Notes: a model not told the origin generated them from the letters alone. A DNA stretch of 64,000 bases from an uncultured Clostridia bacterium (GCA_946498095.1 CAMMMX010000002.1:62001-126000), one strand, 5' to 3'; positions 16,783 through 26,655 are shown, counted from the first letter of the stretch. Translations and numbers: made by a program.

Positions 16783-17655
16783 ATGATAACGATGCACAGC
16801 TATTTGAATCAGATAGACGCTTTTTTGGAGCAACAGCTGCGTGCGCCGCAGGAGGTTGCGCAAAAAAGCGTACTGGATGCGATGCGCTATAGTATGACGG
16901 CGGGCGGAAAAAGGCTTCGTCCGGTTCTTACGCTGGAGTGGTGCCGTCTGGCGGGTGGCGACGTTGATTACGCGCTGCCTTTTGCCTGCGCACTGGAGAT
17001 GATCCATTGCTCCTCGCTGATACACGATGATCTCCCGTGTATGGACGACGACGATTTTCGCCGCGGCAAGCCATCCTGTCATAAGGTGTTCGGCGAGGAC
17101 ATTGCTGTCCTTGCCGGAGACGCGTTGATCGTCAAAGCATTCGAGCTGTGCGCCCAAGGCGCAGGGAACCACGCGGATCGTGCCGTCAAAGCTGCTGCGC
17201 TGCTGGCTGAGCGGACTGGTACGATGGGGATGATTGGCGGGCAGGTTATCGATCTGGAAAGTGAAGGCAGGACCATTTCATATGAACGCCTGCAGCAGAT
17301 GCATGCCCTGAAAACGGGAGCGCTTATCCGTGCGTCTTGTGTCATGGGGGTCATCTGTGCCGGCGGGGAGGATGCCATGTGTACCAAAGCGGATCAGTAT
17401 GCGCAGAAGCTGGGATTGGCTTTTCAGATTATCGATGACATTCTCGATGTGACCGGTGATGAGCAGGAAATGGGCAAGCCGATCGGGAGCGATGCCGCCA
17501 ATGGCAAGACGACATTTGTGACGCTGCTGGGGTTGGACGCTTCCAAAAAGATGGCTGAAAAGCTATCCAACGAAGCGGTGGATCTGCTGGAGGGGATCGA
17601 CCGGGACGGGTTTCTGACACAGCTTACCCAGTCCATGCTGCGTCGTACCCATTAA
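16783..17655 (+). CDS. ispA: farnesyl diphosphate synthase (polyprenyl synthetase)
   Basis: A 290-residue prenyltransferase that condenses isopentenyl diphosphate with allylic diphosphates to make farnesyl (or geranyl) diphosphate. The first aspartate-rich motif HDDLPCMDDDDFRRG starts near residue 81. The second, IIDDILDVTGD, lies near residue 217. SMTAGGKRLRP is the substrate-binding GGKRLRP. The frame is open from 16717, inside xseB, but ATG 16783 has AAGGA eight bases upstream and gives a normal family length. Confidence 0.93.
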   Translation: MITMHSYLNQIDAFLEQQLRAPQEVAQKSVLDAMRYSMTAGGKRLRPVLTLEWCRLAGGDVDYALPFACALEMIHCSSLIHDDLPCMDDDDFRRGKPSCHKVFGEDIAVLAGDALIVKAFELCAQGAGNHADRAVKAAALLAERTGTMGMIGGQVIDLESEGRTISYERLQQMHALKTGALIRASCVMGVICAGGEDAMCTKADQYAQKLGLAFQIIDDILDVTGDEQEMGKPIGSDAANGKTTFVTLLGLDASKKMAEKLSNEAVDLLEGIDRDGFLTQLTQSMLRRTH

Positions 17656-17692
17656 GAGACAGTGATGATGTCACCGAAAGGCTGGAGGATAC

Positions 17693-18139
17693 ATGGGACC
17701 GTTGCGAAATATTGTTTACAACTACGTGCTGATGACCGCGCTGATTTCCTGGTTTTCCGCACAGGTGCTTAAGACAATCATATATTTTATTGTAAACCGG
17801 AAATTTGACGCGCAACGCCTGGTGGGGGCGGGCGGGATGCCCAGCTCCCATTCCGCTTTGGTATGTGCGACGGCCATTGCGGTGGCGCGTAAGGTAGGGC
17901 TTGGTTCGGTGGAATTCGCGATTGCGTTTATTCTGGCGATGATCGTCATGTACGACGCAACAGGTGTACGTCGTGCGGCAGGTGAACACGCGAAAGAACT
18001 GAACAAGATGCGAAAATACATTGATGAAGATGAAGAAGATAGCGAGCCGCTGAAAGAATTCCTAGGACATACGCCCTTTGAAGTTTTGGGCGGCGCTTTG
18101 TTGGGGATGATTACCGCTTTACTGGTACCTGTGAGCTAA
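17693..18139 (+). CDS. divergent PAP2 family protein (DUF212)
   Basis: A 148-residue membrane protein of the divergent PAP2 (DUF212, YuiD-like) group. GGMPSSHSALVCATA carries the SxxH phosphatase-like motif and MYDATGVRRAAGEHAKELN is the second conserved block. Three to four hydrophobic segments are visible. Phosphatase activity is likely on a lipid phosphate but has not been shown for this subgroup. It lies between ispA and dxs, which fits a link with isoprenoid lipid metabolism. GGAGG precedes the ATG. Confidence 0.9.
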   Translation: MGPLRNIVYNYVLMTALISWFSAQVLKTIIYFIVNRKFDAQRLVGAGGMPSSHSALVCATAIAVARKVGLGSVEFAIAFILAMIVMYDATGVRRAAGEHAKELNKMRKYIDEDEEDSEPLKEFLGHTPFEVLGGALLGMITALLVPVS

Positions 18140-18181
18140 CAGAGCTGCAGGATACTTTTATGATAGATAGGGATGTTTGAA

Positions 18182-20065
18182 ATGGCAGATAAAAGCCTGC
18201 TGTCGGGAATTGATTCCCCGGCAGACGTCAAAAAACTTACACCGCAGCAGCTTCCGCAGCTGTGCGAGGAAATTCGGCAAGTGCTGATTCATACGGTCTC
18301 GCAGACCGGCGGGCATCTGGCGTCCAATTTGGGAGTCGTGGAGCTGACTGTCGCCCTGCACCGTGTTTTCGACTCGCCTGAGGATAAGTTTGTCTGGGAC
18401 GTGGGACATCAATCCTATACGCACAAGTTATTGACCGGGCGTAGGGAACGTTTTGCGTCGCTGCGTCAGGAAGGAGGGCTGTCCGGGTTCACACGGAGGT
18501 CGGAAAGCGAGCATGATGCGTTTATCGCCGGCCATAGCAGCACCTCAATCTCCGCTGCGCTTGGTATGACGCGCGCCGGGCAGCTACAGAAAAAGCAAAA
18601 CTATGTCGTGGCTATCATCGGAGACGGTGCATTAACCGGCGGCATGGCTTACGAGGCGCTCAATGATGCGGGAAAAGGCAACGACCGGTTGATTGTTATT
18701 CTCAATCACAACGATATGTCCATTTCAAAAAATGTCGGCGCTTTCGCCAAGTACCTTTCGAATATTCGCGGGAGAAAAGGCTATCTGCGGATGAAGCGGT
18801 CGGTGGAAAAAACGCTGGACAAAACGCCGGTGATCGGAAAACGCTTGAAAAACGCGTTGCTATCCTCGAAATCTGCCTTGAAAGAGCTGATTTTCCGCAG
18901 TACTATTTTCGAAAGTCTGGGTTTTACCTATTTGGGGCCGGTGGACGGGCACAATCTGCGTGACTTGACAGAAACGCTGGAGAACGCCAAGAACTTTGAC
19001 AAACCGGTATTGATACACGTCTGTACGAAAAAAGGGAAGGGTTATTCATTTGCCGAACAAAATCCGGGCGCTTATCACGGTGTTTCCAATTTTGACGCTC
19101 AAAAAGGCAGCGACGAGGATAACTATTGTGAGGATTCCTTTTCTTGCGAATTTGGGCGGGAGCTTTCCAGGATTGCCGATCAGGACGATAAAATCTGTGC
19201 GGTTACTGCTGCGATGAAATATGGCACCGGATTGCAGTATTTCGCCCGTGATCACAGGGAGCGTTTCTTCGATGTTGGTATCGCGGAACAGCATGCCGTT
19301 ACCTTTTCGGCAGGGCTGGCCGTCAGCGGAATGTTGCCGGTCTTCTGTGTCTATTCGACGTTTTTGCAGCGCGCGTATGATCAAATCCTGCATGACGCCG
19401 CTATTGAAAAGACGCATATCGTGCTTGGCGTCGACCGTGCCGGCGTAGTTGGCGAGGACGGTGAAACCCATCAGGGTGTTTTTGACGTATCGCTGCTGAG
19501 TGCCATTCCTGGCGTGACCATCTTCTCTCCGTCCAGTTACCTCGAACTACGAAATTGTCTGCATACCGCGCTGTATCGGACACAGGGGGTTGTTGCGGTT
19601 CGGTATCCGCGCGGTAATGACCGTCATCCATATGACGAGGAAGCCTTTTCCTCTGATAATTACGTTTATCAAAATGGCGGCGGGGATGTCATCCTGCTTA
19701 CCTATGGGCGTGAATTTTGGGCGGTCTACCAGGCGGCACAGTGCCTGCGTGAGCACGGGGTCGCAGTATCGCTGTTAAAGTTGACCCGTATCTGCCCTGT
19801 AGACGGGGAGGTTATGGATATTTTAACCGGCTATTCCTATGTTTTTTTCTTTGAAGAAGGCGTATGGAGCGGAGGAGTTTCACAAAATTTGCTGACACGC
19901 CTAGCGATGGCCGGATGGCAAGGACATGCCGACATAACGGCAATTGACGACCGTTTCATACCGCAGGCAAAAGTACAACGAGCGCTTCAGATTTTAGGTT
20001 TGGATGTTGACAGCATTGTACAAAAAGTCCTGATGCAGGTAAAAAGGGTATCTGAAGCGATGTAA
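18182..20065 (+). CDS. dxs: 1-deoxy-D-xylulose-5-phosphate synthase
   Basis: A 627-residue thiamine-diphosphate enzyme that condenses pyruvate and glyceraldehyde 3-phosphate, the first step of the MEP isoprenoid pathway. WDVGHQSYTHKLLTGR, GDGALTGGMAYEALNDAG (thiamine-diphosphate motif), the central FFDVGIAEQHAVTFSAGLA with its catalytic Glu, and RYPRG in the C-terminal part are all present. ATG 18182 is preferred to ATG 18173 for ribosome-site spacing. It clusters with ispA, so precursor supply and prenyl transfer are co-expressed. Confidence 0.96.
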   Translation: MADKSLLSGIDSPADVKKLTPQQLPQLCEEIRQVLIHTVSQTGGHLASNLGVVELTVALHRVFDSPEDKFVWDVGHQSYTHKLLTGRRERFASLRQEGGLSGFTRRSESEHDAFIAGHSSTSISAALGMTRAGQLQKKQNYVVAIIGDGALTGGMAYEALNDAGKGNDRLIVILNHNDMSISKNVGAFAKYLSNIRGRKGYLRMKRSVEKTLDKTPVIGKRLKNALLSSKSALKELIFRSTIFESLGFTYLGPVDGHNLRDLTETLENAKNFDKPVLIHVCTKKGKGYSFAEQNPGAYHGVSNFDAQKGSDEDNYCEDSFSCEFGRELSRIADQDDKICAVTAAMKYGTGLQYFARDHRERFFDVGIAEQHAVTFSAGLAVSGMLPVFCVYSTFLQRAYDQILHDAAIEKTHIVLGVDRAGVVGEDGETHQGVFDVSLLSAIPGVTIFSPSSYLELRNCLHTALYRTQGVVAVRYPRGNDRHPYDEEAFSSDNYVYQNGGGDVILLTYGREFWAVYQAAQCLREHGVAVSLLKLTRICPVDGEVMDILTGYSYVFFFEEGVWSGGVSQNLLTRLAMAGWQGHADITAIDDRFIPQAKVQRALQILGLDVDSIVQKVLMQVKRVSEAM

Positions 20066-20103
20066 AGTATTTCTACATGACACAGATACAAGGGAGGAAT
20101 ACG

Positions 20104-20910
20104 ATGGAAACTGTCCGCTTGGACGCTGCTTTGGTCTCCCGCGGGTATGTTTCCGGCAGGGACCGCGCCAAGGAAGCGATCCAAAAAGGGGTCGTCTATG
20201 TCAACGGGCGGGTAGCCGTTAAAGCGAGCCAGCTAATAGAAAGTGCCGATCAGATTGAAATCCGTGGGGAGGTTTGCCGCTATGTTAGCCGAGGCGGATT
20301 GAAGTTGGAAAAGGCGCTGGAGGTTTTCGGCATCTGTTTGGCAGGAAAGGTATGCGCCGACGCTGGCGCTTCGACAGGCGGTTTCACCGACTGCATGCTA
20401 CAGCACGGCGCCTCAAAGGTATACGCTATCGATTCTGGCCGGGATCAGCTGCACGCTTCGCTGCGCTCCGACATAAGGGTCGTTGCGATGGAGCGCACAG
20501 ATATTCGCAGCGTTGCGCCCGAGGACGTCGGGGGCGGCGTAGATTTTCTGACTGCAGATCTTTCCTTTATCCCGCTTGCGTATGTCATGCCTTGTTTGTA
20601 TGCGCTGCTGGATACGGACGGGCGGGCAGTGGTACTGGTCAAACCGCAGTTCGAGGCGGGGCGTGCGGCTTTGAACAAAAAAGGTGTGGTTCGTGATGCA
20701 AAAGTACACGTCGACGTTTTACGCAGTGTGCTGGCGCAGCTCCAAACAGCAGGCTTCCACGCGGTTGGACTGGATTTTTCCCCGATCAAAGGACCGGAAG
20801 GGAATATCGAGTTTTTGTTGTATTTGGCCAAACAGCCTATCCGGACAGCTTTGCCGGACTTAAAAGAACTTGTCCGACGCGCACAGCAGGAGGCAAGGGA
20901 ACATCTGTAA
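20104..20910 (+). CDS. tlyA: TlyA-type rRNA 2'-O-methyltransferase
   Basis: A 268-residue protein with an N-terminal S4 RNA-binding domain (RLDAALVSRGYVSGRDRAKEA) and a FtsJ-like methyltransferase domain. The SAM-binding stretch is ADAGASTGGFTDCMLQHGA, and the catalytic Lys lies in VVLVKPQFE. TlyA methylates riboses in 16S and sometimes 23S rRNA and is called a hemolysin in older annotation. GGGAGG precedes ATG 20104; the upstream in-frame ATG lacks a site. The dxs-tlyA-nadK-argR-recN order is widely conserved. Confidence 0.93.
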   Translation: METVRLDAALVSRGYVSGRDRAKEAIQKGVVYVNGRVAVKASQLIESADQIEIRGEVCRYVSRGGLKLEKALEVFGICLAGKVCADAGASTGGFTDCMLQHGASKVYAIDSGRDQLHASLRSDIRVVAMERTDIRSVAPEDVGGGVDFLTADLSFIPLAYVMPCLYALLDTDGRAVVLVKPQFEAGRAALNKKGVVRDAKVHVDVLRSVLAQLQTAGFHAVGLDFSPIKGPEGNIEFLLYLAKQPIRTALPDLKELVRRAQQEAREHL

Positions 20911-20929
20911 AGGGAAGGAGCTTTTGCCG

Positions 20930-21784
20930 GTGAGGATTCTGCTGTACCCAAATCTTGAGAAAAAGAATTGCGTTGCTGTACTGAAAGACGCTTTATGCGT
21001 CCTGCATACGTTGAAGGTCAACGTTATGCTGGATGCGTCGCTATGCCCTTTGCTGCAGGAGTTTCGGGAAAAGGCAGTCTTTGGCGACTTCGATACCCTC
21101 GCACCAGAAGCGGACTGTATCCTGACCATCGGTGGGGACGGCACATTAATCCATTGCGCCAAACGGGTGCTCCATACCCAAAAGCCCCTGCTTGGCTTAA
21201 ACGTTGGGAAACTTGGGTTCCTGGCGCTGCTGGATCCGGATGAACTGTCGTTGTTGCGTTGCCTGACACAAGGCGCTTATGCTGTGGAAGAACGGATGCT
21301 GCTACAGGTAACATTGGATCGGAAAGGCGGTTGTGCTCGACGATTCTCAGCCCTCAATGATGCGGTGGTGGGGAAAAACGCGCCGACCGGTATCGCGGGC
21401 TTTCGTTTGACCTGTGGTGGGGCGATCGTGTCCGACTTGCGCGCGGACGGAATGATTTTTTCTACACCGACCGGCTCTACCGCCTATTCTCTTTCCACCG
21501 GCGGCCCTATCGTGGATCCGCGGGTGGAAAGTATTCTGGTTTCCCAGATTTGTCCGCACTCCTTATCTGCGCGTCCCATGCTTTTCGACGCGCGTCGGAC
21601 ACTAGAACTCAGCATACCGGACACTACCCCGCGTATGTCCTTGTCAGTAGACGGTGAGGAGCCGGTTATGCTTGAGCCCGGCGACCGTATCGTCATCCAA
21701 CGGGCGAAGGAGGCTGCACGTTTCATTTGCCTGCATGGGAAGGATTTTTATGATGTCCTCAATAAAAAGTTAAAGGGGCGGTAA
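20930..21784 (+). CDS. nadK: NAD kinase
   Basis: A 284-residue enzyme that phosphorylates NAD to NADP. The nucleotide-binding GGDGT is in LTIGGDGTLIHCAKR (residue about 65), followed by LGLNVGKLGFLA, LNDAVVGK and TPTGSTAYSLSTGGP. The start is GTG 20930: GGAAGGAG lies nine bases before it, and VRILLYPNLEKK matches the family N-terminus. The frame is open further upstream inside tlyA, but that part lacks similarity. Confidence 0.94.
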   Translation: MRILLYPNLEKKNCVAVLKDALCVLHTLKVNVMLDASLCPLLQEFREKAVFGDFDTLAPEADCILTIGGDGTLIHCAKRVLHTQKPLLGLNVGKLGFLALLDPDELSLLRCLTQGAYAVEERMLLQVTLDRKGGCARRFSALNDAVVGKNAPTGIAGFRLTCGGAIVSDLRADGMIFSTPTGSTAYSLSTGGPIVDPRVESILVSQICPHSLSARPMLFDARRTLELSIPDTTPRMSLSVDGEEPVMLEPGDRIVIQRAKEAARFICLHGKDFYDVLNKKLKGR

Positions 21785-21812
21785 TGTCTGGTGTGGCGGG
21801 ATGAATTCCCGT

Positions 21813-21841
21813 TTGAAAATCGTGTATTTGCATGGTATAAT
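21813..21841 (+). promoter_or_regulatory. sigma-A promoter of argR-recN
   Basis: TTGAAA (21813-21818) and TATAAT (21836-21841) are separated by 17 bases. The argR start is at 21941, giving a leader of about 95 bases. Confidence 0.75.
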
Positions 21842-21940
21842 AATTGGGAAAGCTATCACTTCCATTCTGCGAATGCGGTTTGGGTCTCCAAAGCGTGTAT
21901 TGGGGAAGGAAAATGACTGTGGAAAGGACGTATCCGCCCG

Positions 21941-22378
21941 ATGAAAAATAAAAGACAGGCGAAAATTTTAGAGCTCATCGAGCAAAACCGAGTGGAAACG
22001 CAGGAAGCGCTGATGAACCTTCTGCGCGGACATGGGTATGACGTCACACAGGCGACGGTTTCGCGCGATATTAAGGAACTGTGCCTGATTAAGGATGAGG
22101 AGCATAAATATGTGCAAGCCCGTCCTTCTCATGAAAGCGACAACAGCTACCGCTCTATCTTCATCCATTCGATTAAAGAAATTGATTACGCCCTCAATAC
22201 CGTCGTCCTCAAATGTTATACAGGGATGGCGATGGCCGCCTGCGCTGTCCTGGATACGATGGAATACGCCGGTATCGTCGGAACCATTGCGGGGGATGAT
22301 ACCATTTTCATCCTGATGCGGACGGAAGGCCACGCGGTCAATTTAGTCAGGGAACTTAAAAAACTGATTGCAAAATAA
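21941..22378 (+). CDS. argR: arginine repressor
   Basis: A 145-residue transcription factor with an N-terminal winged helix (AKILELIEQNRVETQEALM; QATVSRDIKEL is the recognition helix) and a C-terminal hexamerisation and arginine-binding domain (GIVGTIAGDDTIFI). It represses arginine biosynthesis and activates catabolism genes in an arginine-dependent way. It has its own promoter and is followed by recN 12 bases later, the usual pairing. AAAGGA lies about 12 bases before the ATG. Confidence 0.95.
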   Translation: MKNKRQAKILELIEQNRVETQEALMNLLRGHGYDVTQATVSRDIKELCLIKDEEHKYVQARPSHESDNSYRSIFIHSIKEIDYALNTVVLKCYTGMAMAACAVLDTMEYAGIVGTIAGDDTIFILMRTEGHAVNLVRELKKLIAK

Positions 22379-22390
22379 GCGGGTGATGGG

Positions 22391-24067
22391 ATGCTCAAAG
22401 AGCTGTTTATTCAGAATGTGGCGGTGATTGAAAAGGCGTCCGTTTCCTTCGGTCCTCAGCTCAATGTCTTTACTGGCGAAACCGGTGCGGGCAAGTCCGT
22501 CCTGATTGGCGCGATAAATGCGATTTCCGGGCAGCGCGTCTCGAAGGACATGATTCGTACCGGCGCAAGCCGTGCGTTTATTTCCGCCGTCTTTTCCGAT
22601 TTGCCATCGAGCTGCCGGGAGAAGCTGGCATCCTACGGCTATGAGGAAGAAGACGGTGAACTGATTATTTCCAGGGAAATTCAGTCGGACGGGAAGGGGA
22701 GTATCCGCATCGGCGGACGCCCGGCAACCAGAAGCGTTTTACGCGACATTGTTTCCGGGATGGTGAATATCCACGGGCAGCATGACAGCCAGATCCTGCT
22801 GGATCCGCAGCGGCACCTCTCCATTCTGGACGCATTCGGGGAGTTGCAGCCTCTGGTAGAGGCGTATCAGGAGCCTTACCGCCGTTTGCGCGCACTGGAC
22901 GGCGAAATCGGCGCGTTGCAGATAAGTGAGTCGGAAAAGGCGCAGAAGGTGGATATGTTGTCTTACCAAATCGAGGAAATCGAAAGCGCGCAGCTGGAGG
23001 CCGGCGAGGAGGAGCTTTTGACGGCTGAGCTGAGGCGTATTCGGGGTGCGGAACAAATTCTGTCCAATCTGCAGGCGGCTTATGATTGTCTCAGCGGCGG
23101 GGATGACGGTGACGGTGCAGTGGCGCTCTGTTCCAGTGCCGCGGATGAGATCGGAGCTTTGGGCGACATATATGCGGAGCTGCCTTCTTTGGCGCAGCGC
23201 TTGAACGCCGCGGGAACGGAACTGGATGACATTATGCATGATATCGCTTCCTATCTCAGCGATACCGACACCGATCCGGCACGTATGGATTATGTAGAAG
23301 ACCGGCTTGACTTGATACGTCATACCACACGGAAGTATGGGGGCAGCGCGGAAGCTGCCCTGGAACATCTTGCAGATGCGAAAGCCCAGTTAGCGCAGAT
23401 TGAAACTGCGGAAGATACGTTGCAGCAACTGAACCGGGAACGTGAGCAAGTTTTTGCGCAGGCGCAGGCTGCCGCGCAGTCCTTAAGCTGTGCGCGTCGG
23501 CAGGCTGCCGATCGTTTTTCTGGACAGGTATGTGAGCAGCTCGCCTTTTTGAATATGCCGGGTGTTAGGTTGGAGTGCGCGTTCCATGTAGCGCCTGAGC
23601 TGGGCGCTGATGGGATGGACAATGTGGAATTCCTCATTTCAGCGAACGCGGGGGAGGCTCCGCGCCCGATGGCGCGGATTGCGTCGGGTGGAGAGCTTTC
23701 CCGCATTATGCTTGCAATCAAAACGGTTTTGGCGGATAAGGATGACGTTCCCACGCTGATTTTCGATGAGATTGACGCGGGTGTCAGCGGGCTTGCGGCA
23801 GAGCGGATTGGACAGAAATTGCAGGAAATTGCCGCTTACCGTCAGGTATTGTGCGTGACGCATTTGGCTCAGCTTGCCGTCCGGGCGGACGCGCATCTGT
23901 TGATCGAGAAAAGTGTCCGCGATGGGCGGACGTTTACGCAAATCCTTCCGTTGGATGAGGACGGACGGTTGCGGGAAATCGCACGTATCATGGGAGGCAG
24001 CAGCCAGACGCGTACCATGCTCGAGGGAGCGCTGGAACTTTTGGCCTCCAGTCGGAGAAAGCCGTGA
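22391..24067 (+). CDS. recN: DNA repair protein RecN
   Basis: A 558-residue SMC-like ATPase acting in double-strand break repair. Walker A GETGAGKSV lies at residues 30-38, with a coiled-coil arm between about 150 and 370. The C-terminal signature is ARIASGGELSRIMLAIK and the Walker B is TLIFDEIDAGVSG. A D-loop and a QVLCVTHLAQLAV segment follow. All key motifs are present and the length is normal. It is the last gene before the T-box leader. Confidence 0.96.
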   Translation: MLKELFIQNVAVIEKASVSFGPQLNVFTGETGAGKSVLIGAINAISGQRVSKDMIRTGASRAFISAVFSDLPSSCREKLASYGYEEEDGELIISREIQSDGKGSIRIGGRPATRSVLRDIVSGMVNIHGQHDSQILLDPQRHLSILDAFGELQPLVEAYQEPYRRLRALDGEIGALQISESEKAQKVDMLSYQIEEIESAQLEAGEEELLTAELRRIRGAEQILSNLQAAYDCLSGGDDGDGAVALCSSAADEIGALGDIYAELPSLAQRLNAAGTELDDIMHDIASYLSDTDTDPARMDYVEDRLDLIRHTTRKYGGSAEAALEHLADAKAQLAQIETAEDTLQQLNREREQVFAQAQAAAQSLSCARRQAADRFSGQVCEQLAFLNMPGVRLECAFHVAPELGADGMDNVEFLISANAGEAPRPMARIASGGELSRIMLAIKTVLADKDDVPTLIFDEIDAGVSGLAAERIGQKLQEIAAYRQVLCVTHLAQLAVRADAHLLIEKSVRDGRTFTQILPLDEDGRLREIARIMGGSSQTRTMLEGALELLASSRRKP

Positions 24068-24085
24068 TGATGTTGCATTTGGCTC

Positions 24086-24114
24086 TTGACATTCGAGCCG
24101 CTTTTCAGTATAAT
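24086..24114 (+). promoter_or_regulatory. sigma-A promoter of the ilv-leu operon
   Basis: TTGACA (24086-24091) and TATAAT (24109-24114) are separated by 17 bases, a consensus match. Transcription would start near 24121, at the 5' end of the T-box leader. Confidence 0.85.
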
Positions 24115-24120
24115 AGATGA

Positions 24121-24433
24121 AAACAGGAAAGGAGTTTGGCCTGTAAAAGGCTAAGTTCCAGATGAATGTAAATGCATGGACAGGGATTGCGCTGGAGCCG
24201 GATATGCTTCAGAGAGGCGTTGGCTGCTGGAAAACGCCGCATATGGTTTGGGCGCGCTCACCCTCGAGCAGTCAGGTGAAATCTGTGTTGGAAGAGAGTA
24301 GCTGGTACCGGTTTCTCCCCGTTATCGGAGTGCGGGCGAGGATTTCGCGCGCAGTGAGAGGCCGCGTCTGCGGCAATAAGAGTGGTAACACGGAAGCAAA
24401 GCCTTCGTCTCTTAATGGGATGAAGGCTTTTTT
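24121..24433 (+). promoter_or_regulatory. T-box leader, probably leucine-specific
   Basis: The T-box core AGAGTGGTAACACGG lies at 24379-24393. An intrinsic terminator follows: AAAGCCTTC (24398-24406) pairs with GAAGGCTTT (24422-24430), then T. Stem I carries the AGAGAG distal-loop motif near 24213. The best candidate specifier is CTC at 24257-24259 followed by A, in an internal loop between two helices. This reads leucine, as in the B. subtilis ilv-leu leader. Uncharged tRNA-Leu would then let transcription enter ilvB. The leader is certain; the specifier is inferred from a hand-drawn fold. Confidence 0.85.
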
Positions 24434-24461
24434 ATTCCTACTGTAAAAGGATGGTAATGAA

Positions 24462-26153
24462 ATGAAATTAACAGGGGCACAAATCTTGATTGAATGTCTC
24501 CTCGAACAAGGAGTCGACACCGTCTTCGGTTATCCTGGAGGCGCAGTTTTAAATATCTACGACGCCTTGTATGAGTACAGCGGAAAGATCCGCCATATCC
24601 TGACCGCGCATGAGCAGGGCGCCTGCCATGCTGCCGATGGTTACGCCCGTACCAGCGGGAAAACAGGTGTCGTTATAGCAACATCGGGCCCCGGTGCGAC
24701 AAATCTCGTTACCGGTATCGCAACCGCTTACATGGACTCGGTCCCGCTCGTTGCGATTACAGGGAACGTTGCAGTCAACCTACTGGGGCTGGATAGCTTC
24801 CAGGAAGTTGATATCACAGGGATCACAATGCCGGTGACCAAACACAATTTTATGGTCGAGAGGGTGGAGGATCTTGCCTCGACCATCCGGCGCGCTTTCC
24901 AAATTGCCAATGAAGGAAGGAAAGGCCCTGTCCTCGTCGATATTCCCAAGGACATCACGGCAAATGCGTGTGAGTACCACGCCGCTGCGCCATTGCCACT
25001 GAAAGATGCCAACCACTATACCCAGTCCGATATTGACCGTGCCGCTGAGATGATCCGGGCGTCGGAGAGGCCGTTTGTCTATACAGGCGGCGGCGTCATC
25101 CTTTCCGGTGCGGCACAGCAGGTGAAGGACTTCGTCAGCCTGACCGATGCCTGCGTCTCCTCCTCCTTGATGGGGCAGGGCGGTTTCGACAGCTTGGACG
25201 AGCACTATATGGGGCTGCTGGGCATGCATGGCACAAAAACAGCGTCGCTGGCCATTACGGATTGCGATCTGTTCATTGGTATTGGGACGCGCTTCAGTGA
25301 TCGCGTCATCTGCAATATCGCTTCCTTTGCCCCGAATGCGAAAATCATACATATCGACATTGACGGCGCAGAATTTAATAAGAATATCAAGGTGGATCAC
25401 CGTATCCTCGGCGACGTCAAGGCGGTCTTGACCGACCTTAACGCCGCGCTGAGGGAAAAGGGCGCTGACCCGCATCCGGAATGGATGGATTTGATCCGGT
25501 CCTGGAAGGAAATCTATCCGCTGGAACAGAAGGGCACCGATGAGGAAAGCGTTCTCCCGCAGGATGTGCTCGAAACCCTTGACCGCCTGACCAACTCCGA
25601 CGCCATTCTGACGACGGAGGTCGGCCAACATCAGATGTGGGCGGCGCAGTTTTACCATTTCCGCCATCCCCGGCAGTTTGCTTCATCCGGCGGGTTGGGC
25701 ACGATGGGCTATGGCCTGGGCGCTGCCATCGGTGCACAGGTAGCCAATCCGGACAAACGTGTGATCAACGTCGCCGGCGACGGCAGCTTCCATATGAACT
25801 GCAATGAGCTGGTCACGGTGTCCAAGTACAATATCCCGGTGATTGAGCTTTTGTTCAACAATAACGTCCTGGGCATGGTGCGTCAGTGGCAGCGCCTGTT
25901 CTACGGAAAACGCTTTTCTCAGACAACGCTCGACCGTCCCACCGATTACGAAATGCTCGCACAGGCATTTGGTGTGAAAGCTTTGCGGATTGACAAAAAA
26001 AGCGACATCGAGCCGGTACTGAAGGAAGCGCTCGCGACCGATGCGCCGGTGCTGATTAACTGTGTCATTGACAAGGATATCAATGTTTTGCCGATGGTGC
26101 CGGCCGGCGCCGCGATCGACGAGCCTATCATGGAAATCGAAATTGACGATTGA
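24462..26153 (+). CDS. ilvB: acetolactate synthase large subunit
   Basis: A 563-residue thiamine-diphosphate enzyme that makes acetolactate from pyruvate, or acetohydroxybutyrate from pyruvate and 2-oxobutyrate, the first common step to valine, leucine and isoleucine. LTAHEQGACHAADGYAR holds the catalytic Glu. GDGSFHMNCNELVT is the thiamine-diphosphate motif and FNNNVLGMVRQWQ lies downstream of it. It is the first gene after the T-box, and ilvN follows after 28 bases. Confidence 0.96.
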   Translation: MKLTGAQILIECLLEQGVDTVFGYPGGAVLNIYDALYEYSGKIRHILTAHEQGACHAADGYARTSGKTGVVIATSGPGATNLVTGIATAYMDSVPLVAITGNVAVNLLGLDSFQEVDITGITMPVTKHNFMVERVEDLASTIRRAFQIANEGRKGPVLVDIPKDITANACEYHAAAPLPLKDANHYTQSDIDRAAEMIRASERPFVYTGGGVILSGAAQQVKDFVSLTDACVSSSLMGQGGFDSLDEHYMGLLGMHGTKTASLAITDCDLFIGIGTRFSDRVICNIASFAPNAKIIHIDIDGAEFNKNIKVDHRILGDVKAVLTDLNAALREKGADPHPEWMDLIRSWKEIYPLEQKGTDEESVLPQDVLETLDRLTNSDAILTTEVGQHQMWAAQFYHFRHPRQFASSGGLGTMGYGLGAAIGAQVANPDKRVINVAGDGSFHMNCNELVTVSKYNIPVIELLFNNNVLGMVRQWQRLFYGKRFSQTTLDRPTDYEMLAQAFGVKALRIDKKSDIEPVLKEALATDAPVLINCVIDKDINVLPMVPAGAAIDEPIMEIEIDD

Positions 26154-26181
26154 TGCTTGGAAAAGAAAGGATCTTACAATT

Positions 26182-26655
26182 ATGAAACACGTTTTATCCG
26201 TCCTGGCGGACAACAATTCGGGCGTGCTGCTGCGTGTATGCGGGTTATTCAGCCGGCGCGGCTACAGCATTTCGTCCATCAACGCGGCACAGACGGAGGA
26301 TCCCCACATTTCCCGTATGACAATCGTTGTGGACTGTGACAACGACACGTTGCAGCAAATCGAGCAGCAGCTTCTGAAGCTGGTGGATATTCGGGAAGTT
26401 ATCGATCTTCTGCCGGACAAGCGCGTTTGCCGCGATCATATTATGGTAAGGGTCGGAAATAGTGAAAACAGTATCTCTTCGCTGATCCAGATTGCCAATC
26501 TTTTTATGGCAAAAATTATCGACGTTTCCTCCGATAGCCTGATCCTGGAGTTGACCGGGCGCGTGACCGAGATCGATAATTTTGTCCGACTGCTCAAGCC
26601 TTATGGGATCCGCAAGCTGGTTCGGACGGGGATTTCGGCATTGGAACGCTGGTAA
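26182..26655 (+). CDS. ilvN: acetolactate synthase small (regulatory) subunit
   Basis: A 157-residue regulatory subunit with an N-terminal ACT domain (HVLSVLADNNSGVLLRVCGLFSRRGYSI) and a C-terminal IlvH-like domain (FLIQIANLFMAKIIDVSSDS-like core). It confers valine feedback inhibition on IlvB. ATG 26182 follows an AAAGGATC site and matches the family N-terminus; the open frame upstream overlaps ilvB and is not coding. Confidence 0.94.
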   Translation: MKHVLSVLADNNSGVLLRVCGLFSRRGYSISSINAAQTEDPHISRMTIVVDCDNDTLQQIEQQLLKLVDIREVIDLLPDKRVCRDHIMVRVGNSENSISSLIQIANLFMAKIIDVSSDSLILELTGRVTEIDNFVRLLKPYGIRKLVRTGISALERW